This document shows positions 18,847 to 27,683 of a stretch of 64,000 nt of DNA, piece after piece. Source of the stretch: Paracoccus beibuensis (GTDB taxonomy: Bacteria > Pseudomonadota > Alphaproteobacteria > Rhodobacterales > Rhodobacteraceae); contig NZ_JAOTBD010000006.1 of assembly GCF_026162625.1 (NCBI RefSeq), positions 89,889-153,888 of the forward strand, given 5' to 3'. Position 1 is the first letter of the stretch, and the number at the start of each line of letters is the position of its first letter. Under the pieces are notes generated by a model. It did not search any database. It was not told where the DNA came from and was given only the letters and a program-made list of their open reading frames with translations. A program made the position numbers and the translations under genes.

Positions 18847-19950
18847 TTGCTGGACAACCGCCGCGGCGACACGTTCGTCGCCTTCGAGCATGTGCAAAAA
18901 AGCTATGACGGACAGACGCTTGTCGTCAAAGACTTGAACCTCTCGATTGCCAAGGGAGAGTTCGTGACGATGCTGGGGCCGTCAGGCTCGGGCAAGACCA
19001 CCTGCCTGATGATGCTGGCGGGTTTCGAAACCGCCACCCACGGAGAAATCCGCCTGGACGGGCGCCCGATCAACCAGGTGCCGCCCCACAAGCGCGGCAT
19101 CGGCATGGTGTTCCAGAACTACGCACTCTTTCCGCACATGACGGTCGGTGAGAACCTGTCCTTCCCGCTGGAAGTCCGCGGCATGGGCAAGTCCGAGCGC
19201 GAGAGCCGTGTCAAGCGCGCGCTGGACATGGTCCAGATGGGCAGCTTCATCAACCGCCGTCCCGCGCAGTTGTCCGGCGGCCAACAGCAGCGGATCGCGC
19301 TCGCCCGCGCGCTGGTCTTCGACCCCGAACTGGTGCTGATGGATGAACCCCTGGGCGCGCTGGACAAGCAGCTGCGCGAGCATATGCAGTTCGAAATCAA
19401 GCACCTGCACGAGGAACTTGGAATTACCGTCGTCTACGTCACGCATGACCAGGGCGAGGCGCTGACCATGTCCGACCGGATCGCGGTCTTCAACGACGGC
19501 CGCATCCAGCAGCTTGCCCCGCCGGCGGCGCTCTACGAGGCGCCCGAAAACAGCTTCGTGGCGAACTTCATCGGCGAAAACAATGCGCTTCCGGGCATGA
19601 TCGAACAGCTCCAGGGCGACAAGGCGCTGGTGCGGCTGGACGGGGGCGGCGTCATCGACGCGACCGCCGTCAATATCCGCGAAGTAGGCCAGCGCACCAC
19701 CGTCTCGATCCGCCCCGAGCGGGTGGAGTTCAAGCCCGAGATGATGCCGCAGGGCGCCCACACGATCGAGGCGAAGGTCGTCGAGGTGATCTATATGGGC
19801 GACATCCTGCGCGCCCGCCTGTCGGTGGCCGGCAGCGACAACTTTGTCATGAAGATGCGCAACACGATCGGTCAGACCCGGCTGGCACCGGGGCAGCAGA
19901 TCCGCATCGGCTGGCACCCGCAGGACGCACGTGCCCTGGACCCCGTCTGA
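18847..19950 (+). CDS. Spermidine/putrescine-type ABC transporter ATP-binding protein (PotA-like)
   Basis: 367 aa. The start is TTG at 18847, with GGGAG at 18834-18838. Walker A GPSGSGKTT (44-52), signature LSGGQQQR, Walker B LVLMDEPLGALD and a C-terminal TOBE domain (about 285-365) are present. It heads a five-gene importer: ATPase, two binding proteins, two permeases. Such systems carry polyamines or related compounds; the exact substrate is unknown. Confidence 0.92.
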   Translation: MLDNRRGDTFVAFEHVQKSYDGQTLVVKDLNLSIAKGEFVTMLGPSGSGKTTCLMMLAGFETATHGEIRLDGRPINQVPPHKRGIGMVFQNYALFPHMTVGENLSFPLEVRGMGKSERESRVKRALDMVQMGSFINRRPAQLSGGQQQRIALARALVFDPELVLMDEPLGALDKQLREHMQFEIKHLHEELGITVVYVTHDQGEALTMSDRIAVFNDGRIQQLAPPAALYEAPENSFVANFIGENNALPGMIEQLQGDKALVRLDGGGVIDATAVNIREVGQRTTVSIRPERVEFKPEMMPQGAHTIEAKVVEVIYMGDILRARLSVAGSDNFVMKMRNTIGQTRLAPGQQIRIGWHPQDARALDPV

Positions 19951-20029
19951 GCGGGTCCCGCGCCATTGCCGCATCTTGCGGCCAAGAACGACGGCCGAAG
20001 CGCCGCGCCTTTTCCAACTGGAGATCCTG

Positions 20030-21100
20030 ATGAAACGAGTTCTTTTTCTTGGCACCGCGATCGGCCTGATCGGCGGCCCCGCACTGGCCGACGTCAACCT
20101 GCTGTCCTGGGGTGGCGCCTATGGCAACAGCCACCTTGAAGCCTATGCCAAGCCCTTCACCGATGAAACGGGCACCGCGGTGAATATGTCGGATGCCGAC
20201 AATCCTGCCACGCCGATCAAGGCGCAGGTCGAGGCGGGCAACGTCTCGATCGACGTGGCCTCGGTCGAATATGCCGACGCGGTGCGCCTGTGCGACGAGG
20301 GCGCGCTGGAAACCATCGACACCTCGATCCTGGTTGCGGCCGAGGACGGCACCGCCGCCGAGGAAGACTTCATCGACGGCGCGATCACCGAATGCTTCGT
20401 CGGCACCGACGTCTATTCGATGGTGCTGGCCTTCAACGCCGACAAGTATGCCGATGCCAAGCCTGCCAGCCCGGCGGACTTCTTCGACACCGAGAGTTTC
20501 CCCGGCAAGCGCACCATGCGCAAGGGCGCCAAGTTCAACCTGGAACTGGCGCTGATGGCCGATGGCGTGCCCGCGGCCGAGGTCTATGACGTCCTGGCGA
20601 CGCCAGAGGGCGTGGACCGCGCATTCGCCAAGCTGGACACGATCAAGGACGACGTGATCTGGTGGGAAGCGGGCGCGCAGCCCCCGCAGTTGCTGGCCGA
20701 TGGAGAGGTCAACATGGCCTATGCCTTCAACGGCCGGATCTTCAACGCCGCGCAGGCGGATGGCCAGCCGTTCGAGATCATCTGGGACGGCCAGATCTAT
20801 GAGATGGAGGGCTGGGTCGTGCCGAAGGGCGCCCCGAACCTGGAAGAGGCGATGGAATTCGTGGCCTGGACCACGGCGCCCGCGCCCCAGGCTCGCGCCG
20901 CCGAATTCATCAGCTATGGCCCGCCGCGCCGTTCGGCCGCGTCTATGGTCGGCAATATCGAGGGCGGCGACCAGCCGATGGGCCCGCACCTGCCGACCTC
21001 CGAGGCGAACATGACGAATGCCCTCGGCTCGGACCTGGATTTCTGGGTCGATCACGACGCGGAACTGAACGAGCGCTTCAACAGCTGGCTGGCCAGCTGA
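20030..21100 (+). CDS. Periplasmic polyamine-type binding protein, copy 1
   Basis: 356 aa PotD/PotF-type binding protein. A signal peptide (about 1-19) ends at ALA|DVNLLSWGGAY. The start at 20030 follows CTGGAG. It is clearly paralogous to the next gene through the whole length: both have WGGAY, RLCDEGAL, DTIK.DDV.WWEAGAQP, LLADGEV and the ending ERFNSWLAS. The duplication is therefore a tandem one. Differences cluster in 100-170. Confidence 0.92.
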   Translation: MKRVLFLGTAIGLIGGPALADVNLLSWGGAYGNSHLEAYAKPFTDETGTAVNMSDADNPATPIKAQVEAGNVSIDVASVEYADAVRLCDEGALETIDTSILVAAEDGTAAEEDFIDGAITECFVGTDVYSMVLAFNADKYADAKPASPADFFDTESFPGKRTMRKGAKFNLELALMADGVPAAEVYDVLATPEGVDRAFAKLDTIKDDVIWWEAGAQPPQLLADGEVNMAYAFNGRIFNAAQADGQPFEIIWDGQIYEMEGWVVPKGAPNLEEAMEFVAWTTAPAPQARAAEFISYGPPRRSAASMVGNIEGGDQPMGPHLPTSEANMTNALGSDLDFWVDHDAELNERFNSWLAS

Positions 21101-21106
21101 GCCGAA

Positions 21107-21131
21107 GGCCGGGCCGGATCACGGCCCGGCC
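21107..21131 (+). repeat. Strong hairpin after binding protein 1
   Basis: GGCCGGGCCG (21107-21116) pairs perfectly with CGGCCCGGCC (21122-21131) around GATCA. There is no U-tract, so it more likely protects the upstream mRNA 3' end than terminates. Confidence 0.75.
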
Positions 21132-21177
21132 CACCACCATAACGGGCCGCAAAGGTCCATCCACGGGGAGAAGAGAC

Positions 21178-22254
21178 ATGAAAACCACCTTGATCCTGAG
21201 CACCGCGCTGACGGGGCTGGCCTTCACGGCCACCGCCCAGGAAGTCAACGTCGTGTCCTGGGGCGGCGCCTATGAGCGCAGCCAGGTCGAAGCCTATAAC
21301 AAGCCCTTCACCGAAGAGACCGGCATCAAGGTCAACATGATCGCCGCCGACGATCCCGCCACGCCGCTGAACGCGCAGGTCGAGGCCGGCAACGTCACCG
21401 GCGACGTCTTCGACATCGAGGTCTCAAGCGCGATCCGCCTGTGCGACGAGGGCGCGCTGGTCGAGATCGACCACGATTCGCTGCCCGCCGCGCCCGACGG
21501 AACCCCCGCGACCGAGGATTTCATCGACGGCGCGCTGCAGGATTGCGCGGTCGCCAACATTTTCTGGGGCACGGTCATCGCCTATAACACCGAAAAATTT
21601 GAAAGCGAGGCGCCGACGACCGCTGCCGATTTCTTCGACACCGAGACCTATCCCGGCAAGCGCGGCCTGCCCAAGAACCCCAAGCGGACGCTCTATCTGG
21701 CGCTGATCGCGGATGGTGTGGCCGCGGACGAGATCTATGACGTGTTGTCCACCGACGAGGGCGTGGACCGGGCCTTTGCGAAACTGGACACGATCAAGAA
21801 CGACGTCGTCTGGTGGGAGGCCGGCGCCCAGCCCGTCCAGCTGCTGGCCGATGGAGAGGTCAGCATGACCACCGTCTATAACGGCCGGGTCTTCGACGCG
21901 ATGGTGGCCGAGAACCAGCCCTTCGAGGTGATCTGGGACGGGCAGTACATGGACATGGACATGTTCGTGATCCCCAAGGACGCCCCGAACCCCGAAGCCG
22001 CGATGGAATACCTGAAATTCGCCACCGGCACGCAGCCGCTGGCCGATCAGGCGAAATACATCGCCTATGGTCCGTCGCGCAAATCCTCGGCCGATCTGGT
22101 CGGGATGTACGAGGATGGCACGACCGAGATGGCGCCGCACATGCCCACCTCGCCCGAGCATCTGGAGAACGCGGTCATGGACGACCCCGAATTCTGGGCC
22201 GACCACGATGCCGAGCTGACCGAGCGCTTCAACAGCTGGCTGGCCTCTTCCTGA
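21178..22254 (+). CDS. Periplasmic polyamine-type binding protein, copy 2
   Basis: 358 aa paralogue of the preceding gene. The ATG at 21178 has GGGGAGAAGAG upstream. The signal peptide is about 1-20 (ATAQ|EVN). Two different binding proteins feeding one permease pair would widen or tune substrate range; which copy binds which ligand cannot be read from sequence. Confidence 0.92.
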   Translation: MKTTLILSTALTGLAFTATAQEVNVVSWGGAYERSQVEAYNKPFTEETGIKVNMIAADDPATPLNAQVEAGNVTGDVFDIEVSSAIRLCDEGALVEIDHDSLPAAPDGTPATEDFIDGALQDCAVANIFWGTVIAYNTEKFESEAPTTAADFFDTETYPGKRGLPKNPKRTLYLALIADGVAADEIYDVLSTDEGVDRAFAKLDTIKNDVVWWEAGAQPVQLLADGEVSMTTVYNGRVFDAMVAENQPFEVIWDGQYMDMDMFVIPKDAPNPEAAMEYLKFATGTQPLADQAKYIAYGPSRKSSADLVGMYEDGTTEMAPHMPTSPEHLENAVMDDPEFWADHDAELTERFNSWLASS

Positions 22255-22261
22255 TCCGAAC

Positions 22262-22290
22262 GCCGCCGCGCCCCGCCGGGGTGCGGCGGC
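22262..22290 (+). repeat. Strong hairpin after binding protein 2
   Basis: GCCGCCGCGCCCC (22262-22274) pairs with GGGGTGCGGCGGC (22278-22290), one G-U pair, 3-nt loop. It has no U-tract. It fills the gap to the permease gene and mirrors the hairpin after copy 1. Confidence 0.75.
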
Positions 22291-22309
22291 CCTGACTGCC
22301 GGGGACGAC

Positions 22310-23611
22310 ATGGCGAACGCCGCACTTGATCCACATGCCGCCATCGCGACGACCGCTTCGGGCGTCGAGACGGGCCGGCTGACCACCGCCGACGGCAAAC
22401 CGCTGGCCCGCGCCCTGGCGCGCAGCCAGCGACGCGCGCGCCGCCGCGCCTTTCTGCTGGTGCTGCCGCTGCTGGCCTTCATCCTGATCACCTTCGTGGT
22501 GCCGATCGGCCAGATGCTGCAGCGGTCCTTCTACAACGACGGCTTCTCGGCCAACATGCCAGAGGTGTCGGCCTGGTTCGCCCGGACCGAGCGTGGCACG
22601 CCCCCCGACGAGGAGGCCTGGACGGCGCTGGCCGCCGACCTGACCGCAAGCGCCGAGGCGCGCACGATCGGCGTGGTCGGCACCCGCATCAACTATGACC
22701 TGTCGGGGTCGCGGTCGCTCTTTACCTCGACCGGGCGCCAGGTCCGCAGGGGGATCGAGCCGCCCTATGACCGCGCCCTGCAGGAGATCGACGAGAAGTG
22801 GGCCGACCCGCAGCTGTGGTCCACCATGCGAGAGGCCTCGATACCGGTCACGGCGAACTTTTACCTGGCAGCGGTCGACCGCCAACGCGACGCCGAAGGC
22901 AACATCCGACAGGTCGAGGAACGCCAGCAGGTCTACGTGATGCTGTTCGGCCGCACCTTCTGGCTGTCGGCGGTCATCACGGCGCTGACCTTCGTGCTTG
23001 GCTTCCCGATCGCGCACCTGCTGGCGACGCTGCCGATGCGCAGATCGAACCTGCTGATGATCCTGGTGCTGCTGCCCTTCTGGACCTCGCTTCTGGTGCG
23101 GACGACCAGCTGGATGGTGCTGCTGCAGCAGCAGGGGGTCGTGAACGACATCCTGGTCTGGCTGGGGATCATCGGCGGCGGGCAGCGGCTGCAGATGATC
23201 TATAACCAGACCGGCACGATCATCGCCATGACGCATATCCTGCTGCCGTTCATGATCCTGCCGCTGTATTCGGTGATGCGGACGATCAACCCGTCCTATG
23301 TCCGGGCCGCCCGCAGCCTGGGCGCGACCAGCTGGACGGCCTTCCGCCGCATCTATTTCCCGCAGACGCTGCCGGGGCTGGGGGCGGGGGCGATGCTGGT
23401 CTTCATCCTGGCCGTCGGCTACTACATCACGCCCGCGCTGGTCGGGGGGGCGTCGGGGCAACTGATTTCCAATATGATCGCGATGCACATGACCGACACG
23501 CTGAACTGGTCGATGGCCGCGGCGTTGGCGGCGATCCTGCTGGCGGCGGTTCTGGTGCTTTACTGGCTCTATGACCGGCTGGTCGGCGTCGACAACCTGA
23601 AACTGGGGTAA
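22310..23611 (+). CDS. Polyamine-type ABC transporter permease, PotB-like
   Basis: 433 aa, longer than the usual 280-300 because of an N-terminal cytoplasmic stretch (1-43) and a large periplasmic loop of roughly 150 residues between helix 1 (about 45-70) and helix 2 (about 215). The EAA loop VRAARSLGATSWTAFRRIYFP is near 325-345. Related permeases with this long loop are common in alphaproteobacteria. The next gene begins 3 bp on. Confidence 0.9.
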   Translation: MANAALDPHAAIATTASGVETGRLTTADGKPLARALARSQRRARRRAFLLVLPLLAFILITFVVPIGQMLQRSFYNDGFSANMPEVSAWFARTERGTPPDEEAWTALAADLTASAEARTIGVVGTRINYDLSGSRSLFTSTGRQVRRGIEPPYDRALQEIDEKWADPQLWSTMREASIPVTANFYLAAVDRQRDAEGNIRQVEERQQVYVMLFGRTFWLSAVITALTFVLGFPIAHLLATLPMRRSNLLMILVLLPFWTSLLVRTTSWMVLLQQQGVVNDILVWLGIIGGGQRLQMIYNQTGTIIAMTHILLPFMILPLYSVMRTINPSYVRAARSLGATSWTAFRRIYFPQTLPGLGAGAMLVFILAVGYYITPALVGGASGQLISNMIAMHMTDTLNWSMAAALAAILLAAVLVLYWLYDRLVGVDNLKLG

Positions 23612-23614
23612 TCC

Positions 23615-24565
23615 ATGGCCGTTCCGACCTATGCAAGCCCGCTGGAGCGTGCCTGGCACTATGCCTACCTGGCGATCTGCGCGGCGATCTTCTTCTTCCT
23701 GATCGCGCCGATCATCGTGATCATCCCGCTGTCCTTCAACGTCGAGCCCTACTTCACCTTCACCGACAAGATGCTGTCGCTGGACGCCGACGGCTACAGC
23801 CTGCGCTGGTACCGCAGCCTGCTGACATTCGGGATGCAGAACCCGGATGCGACGGGAGCGGCCTTCTGGTCGGATGCCTGGGCCAATGCGAAATGGGTGA
23901 ATGCGGCCAAGAACTCGATCATCATCGGGGTGTTCTCGACCATCGTCGCGACGGGGCTGGGCACGCTGGCAGCCCTTGGCCTGTCGCGCCCCGAGATGCC
24001 GTTCCGCCGCGCGATCATGGCGATCCTGATCTCTCCGATGATCGTGCCGCTGATCATCACGGCGACGGGGATGTTCTTCTTCTATTCGAACCCGTGCGAA
24101 TTGCTGACCATGTTCGGGCTGTCGCCGGAATGCGGACGGCTGGCGGGCACCTATCTGGGCGTGATCCTGGCCCATGCCACGCTTGGCATCCCTTTCGTCA
24201 TCATCACGGTGACGGCGACGCTGGTCGGGTTCGATCAGTCGCTGAACCGCGCGGCGGCCAGCCTTGGGGCGAACCCCCGCACGACCTTCTTCCGGGTGAC
24301 GATGCCGCTGATCCTGCCCGGCGTGATCTCGGGTGCGCTCTTTGCCTTTGTCACCTCGTTCGACGAGGTGGTGGCGGTGCTGTTCATCGCCGGTCCCGAC
24401 CAGCAGACGATCCCGCGGCAGATGTGGAACGGCATCCGCGAACAGATCAGCCCCGCGATCCTGGCGGTGGCGACGCTGCTGGTGGTGTTCTCGATCCTGC
24501 TGCTGACCACGGTCGAGCTGCTGCGCCGCCGGTCCGAGCGTATCCGCGGCGTCACCCCCCGATGA
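23615..24565 (+). CDS. Polyamine-type ABC transporter permease, PotC-like
   Basis: 316 aa with about six helices. The EAA loop is NRAAASLGANPRTTFFRVTMP, near 210-230. A short loop in 65-105 (MQNPDATGAAFWSD) is specific to this copy. Its stop overlaps the next start by ATGA. Confidence 0.91.
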   Translation: MAVPTYASPLERAWHYAYLAICAAIFFFLIAPIIVIIPLSFNVEPYFTFTDKMLSLDADGYSLRWYRSLLTFGMQNPDATGAAFWSDAWANAKWVNAAKNSIIIGVFSTIVATGLGTLAALGLSRPEMPFRRAIMAILISPMIVPLIITATGMFFFYSNPCELLTMFGLSPECGRLAGTYLGVILAHATLGIPFVIITVTATLVGFDQSLNRAAASLGANPRTTFFRVTMPLILPGVISGALFAFVTSFDEVVAVLFIAGPDQQTIPRQMWNGIREQISPAILAVATLLVVFSILLLTTVELLRRRSERIRGVTPR

Positions 24566-25122
24566 CCCCCGAGGAGCTTGAGGACGCGGCCGCTCGGCCC
24601 CGTCCCGGACCCTGGCCAGGTGCCGGCCGGGCCGAGCGCGCCCATGGCCGGCGGCTGGCCGCGATCCACGACATGTACCGCGCCGAACTGGCGGCCGTGG
24701 CCGGACTCATGCAGTCCATCGAACAGGGCGACGCTGCGCCCCAGACGCTGGCACCGGCGGTGGCAGGGACGGATCTGGCGCGGAACGTCCGCCAGTTCGG
24801 GACAGCCTGCGGGCGCGACTGCGCCTTGCTGATGAACCACCACGACATCGAGGAGACGTGGATGTTCCCGCCGCTGGAAGAGCGGGGCGGGGACCTGCTC
24901 GCCCCGGTCATGGCGCGGCTGCGGGCCGAGCATCGGGTGATCCACGACCTGATCGAGGAGCTGCATGCGGCTGCGGAGAACTTGGTGTCCCAACCGCGCC
25001 AGAAGGCGTTCGCAGATTGCGCCGCCCGTTTCGCCGCGCTGGACCGTGCGGTCAGGTCGCATTTCGGCTATGAGGAAACGGTTCTGGAAGAACCCCTTGG
25101 CGCGCTGCGCGTGCCAATCTGA
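24562..25122 (+). CDS. Hemerythrin-like (HHE) domain protein
   Basis: 186 aa, predicted helical. HHE-type metal-ligand candidates are HDMY (about 33), HHDIEETWMFPPLE (about 94-107), HRVIHDLIEELH (about 124-135) and HFGYEET (about 167-173). These proteins bind a di-iron centre and can handle oxygen or nitric oxide. ATGA coupling to the permease puts it in the importer operon, although no functional link is obvious. Confidence 0.82.
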   Translation: MTPEELEDAAARPRPGPWPGAGRAERAHGRRLAAIHDMYRAELAAVAGLMQSIEQGDAAPQTLAPAVAGTDLARNVRQFGTACGRDCALLMNHHDIEETWMFPPLEERGGDLLAPVMARLRAEHRVIHDLIEELHAAAENLVSQPRQKAFADCAARFAALDRAVRSHFGYEETVLEEPLGALRVPI

Positions 25123-25126
25123 GCCC

Positions 25127-26071
25127 TCAGGGCAGCAGCGACAGCCACATCCAGGTCGTCAGCGTCGACAGTCCCGTCGCAACCAGAACGCTGGAGGCCG
25201 CAACGCGCCGCGCCGCGCCATAGATGTTGGCGAAGAGGTACGCATTCACGCCGGGCGCCATTGCCGCCGTGACAACGGCAGAGCGTGTGCCGGCAACGTC
25301 GAGATCCAGCACGGCGGCCGTGCCGAAGGTGATTGCCGGATGCAGGATCAGGCTGGCCGCGCAGCACATGGCGATGGTCGCCATGTCGCCTTCCGGTCGG
25401 TAACGGTGCAGGATGCCGCCCAGTCCGAACAGCGCGGCGGGCAGGGCGGCGCGGGCGATCATGTCGACCGCGTCCCAGAACCCCTGCGGCATGACCAGCC
25501 CGGCCTGCATCAGCAGGTTCATGGCCAGCCCGGCCATGATGCCGATCACCAGTGACGTGCGCAACACGCCGCTGAGCGCGCGCAGCGCGACGCGTCCTGC
25601 AGACAGGCCAGAACCCCGGGCTCGCGTGAACTCCATAACCGTAATCCCGAAGGTATAAAGCATGGGCGAATGCATCGCGAGGATCGCCCAGTTGCCGCCC
25701 AGAGCGTCGGGGCCGTAAGCCCTTTCGGTGATGGGGATGCCCAGCAGCAGGCTGTTCGAGAACAGGCAGACGAAGCCGATGGCGACACTGTCAACGCCCG
25801 ACCGCCGGAACAGGAGCAATGCGCCTGCCGATCCGGCTGCGAAGCTGGCGAAGGCGCCGGCATAGAAGGGGATCAGCAGCTGGGGGCGGAACTCGGACCC
25901 CAGGTCCAGCCGTGCCATCGATGCAAAGAGCAGCGTCGGGACCGCGAAGTTCTGGGCGAAGCTCATCAGGCCGTCCACGGCACCGGTCGTGAACCAGCCG
26001 CGCCAAGTGACGAGATAGCCGAAGCCGACCACCAGAAAGACCGGCAGGATGATCGTGAAGAGCGCGCTCAT
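25127..26071 (-). CDS. AEC-family (auxin efflux carrier) transporter
   Basis: 314 aa with about nine or ten helices, typical of the AEC permease family (malonate/auxin-type carriers). Family marks are the N-terminal ILPVFLVVGFGYL, SFAQNFAVPTLLF (about 36-48) and LLGIPITERAYG (about 108-119). It is the last gene of the dac-tmk-holB operon, overlapping the MBL gene by ATGA. Substrate is unknown. Confidence 0.87.
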   Translation of the reverse strand: MSALFTIILPVFLVVGFGYLVTWRGWFTTGAVDGLMSFAQNFAVPTLLFASMARLDLGSEFRPQLLIPFYAGAFASFAAGSAGALLLFRRSGVDSVAIGFVCLFSNSLLLGIPITERAYGPDALGGNWAILAMHSPMLYTFGITVMEFTRARGSGLSAGRVALRALSGVLRTSLVIGIMAGLAMNLLMQAGLVMPQGFWDAVDMIARAALPAALFGLGGILHRYRPEGDMATIAMCCAASLILHPAITFGTAAVLDLDVAGTRSAVVTAAMAPGVNAYLFANIYGAARRVAASSVLVATGLSTLTTWMWLSLLP

Positions 26072-26886
26072 ATGGCGGCAGGCAGGTCGGGCGTGTCAGC
26101 CTCGATCTCGATCTGCAACCCGTCGAAGGCGGGAATCACGTGTTCGGGGGTCTGTGCGGCGACGGTTGCATAGTCCATGTCGATATGCATATTGGTCAGC
26201 ACGGCGCGGGGGCTGCGGGCGCGGGCGATCCAGTCCAGCGCCAGCGCCAGGTGCGCGTGGCTGGGATGCGGCTGGGGGCGTAGCGCATCGCAGATAAAGA
26301 CCGGCGCGCCGTCGATCAGCGGCCAGGCGCCATCCGGGATGGCCGATACGTCGGGCAGGTAGACCAGCCCGCCGATGCGAAAGCCCAGTGCGGTAATCTC
26401 TCCGTGCTGGACGCGAAATGGTATCAGCGAAATGCGCCCGCCGGGCCCGTCGATATCGATGCGGCCCATGATCGGGTTCATTGCGCAGATCGGCTCGTAG
26501 AAGCTGCCCTCGGGCGTCTGGAAGACATAGCCGAAGCGCGTCGTTAGCGCCTCGGCCGTGGGCGCGTCGGCCCAAAGCGGCAGGATGCGGCGAGAGTTGA
26601 AGACCACCTGGCGCAGATCGTCGATGCCATGAACATGGTCGGCGTGGGGATGCGTATAGACAACGGCGTCCAGCGTTGCGACGCCGGCATCCAGCAACTG
26701 CGGGACGAGGTCCGGGCCGGTGTCGATCAAGACCTGCGTGCGGCCCTCGGGACCGGTGCGTTCGAGCAGCAGAGAGCAGCGGCGGCGCCGGTTCTTCGGC
26801 TCGGCCGGATCGCAGGCGCCCCACCGGTCGCCAACGCGCGGCACCCCGCCCGACGATCCGCACCCCAGGATCGTCGCGCGGATCAT
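26068..26886 (-). CDS. MBL-fold metallo-hydrolase (PhnP/RNase Z-like)
   Basis: 272 aa. The metal site THPHADHVHG gives H79, H81, D83 and H84; the first strand ILGCGSSGGVPR is typical of PhnP and lipoate-biosynthesis-type MBL proteins. It overlaps tatD and the AEC gene by 4 bp each. The same tmk-holB-tatD-MBL order is common in Rhodobacteraceae. Likely a phosphodiesterase; substrate unknown. Confidence 0.88.
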   Translation of the reverse strand: MIRATILGCGSSGGVPRVGDRWGACDPAEPKNRRRRCSLLLERTGPEGRTQVLIDTGPDLVPQLLDAGVATLDAVVYTHPHADHVHGIDDLRQVVFNSRRILPLWADAPTAEALTTRFGYVFQTPEGSFYEPICAMNPIMGRIDIDGPGGRISLIPFRVQHGEITALGFRIGGLVYLPDVSAIPDGAWPLIDGAPVFICDALRPQPHPSHAHLALALDWIARARSPRAVLTNMHIDMDYATVAAQTPEHVIPAFDGLQIEIEADTPDLPAAI

Positions 26887-27680
26887 GCCTTGGCCTTCCA
26901 GAACAGGCGGTCGAAGTTTTCGGTCGTTCGCGCCGCGAATTCCGGCAGCGAAAGCCCGAATACCTCGGCGCCCTTGGCGGCCGTGTGGGCGACATAGGCC
27001 GGCTCGTTCCTGCGGCCGCGATGCGGCGGCGGCGCAAGGTAGGGGCTGTCGGTTTCCACCAGGATCCGGTCAAGGGGCGCGGCCGCGAAGATGTCGCGCA
27101 ACTCGGCCGAGCGCGGGAAGGCGGCGATCCCCGACATCGACAGGTAAAAGCCCAGGTCCAGCGCCGCCCGGCCCAGAGCGGCGCCGGAGCTGAAGCAGTG
27201 CATCACGCAGTCATAGGCACCGACGCGGTGTTCTTCGGCCAGGATGCGGGCCATATCGTCGTCCGCGTCGCGCGCGTGGATGATCAGCGGCAGGCGGGTG
27301 CGGCGGGCGGCCTCGATGTGGATGCGCAGGCTTTCCTGCTGCGCGGCGGCGCTTTCGGCGGTGTAGTGGTAATCGAGGCCAGTCTCGCCGATGCCGACGA
27401 ACTTCGGATGATCGGCCAGCGCCACCAGCTGATCGACGGTGGCCATGGGTTCGTCCGCGACGCTCATCGGATGGGTGCCGGCGGCAAAGAAGACGCCTTC
27501 ATGCGCCTCGGCCAATGCGCGGACGGCGGGTTCCTGCCGCAGACGGGTGCAGATCGTGACCATGCGGGTAACGCCTGCGGCGCGGGCACGGGCGATCAGC
27601 GCATCGTGTTCACCGTCGAAATCGGGGAAATCGAGATGGCAATGGCTGTCAACCAGCGACAAAGGGGTCGCGTCCTGCAT
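26883..27680 (-). CDS. tatD: TatD-family metal-dependent DNase/hydrolase
   Basis: 265 aa TIM-barrel hydrolase. SHCHLDFPDF (12-21) gives the HxH site; GIGETGLDYHY (about 95-105) and ETDSPYLAP near the end complete the metal centre. TatD enzymes act as 3'-5' exonucleases or on D-aminoacyl substrates. The start lies 3 bp after holB. Confidence 0.92.
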   Translation of the reverse strand: MQDATPLSLVDSHCHLDFPDFDGEHDALIARARAAGVTRMVTICTRLRQEPAVRALAEAHEGVFFAAGTHPMSVADEPMATVDQLVALADHPKFVGIGETGLDYHYTAESAAAQQESLRIHIEAARRTRLPLIIHARDADDDMARILAEEHRVGAYDCVMHCFSSGAALGRAALDLGFYLSMSGIAAFPRSAELRDIFAAAPLDRILVETDSPYLAPPPHRGRRNEPAYVAHTAAKGAEVFGLSLPEFAARTTENFDRLFWKAKA

Positions 27681-27683
27681 CGT

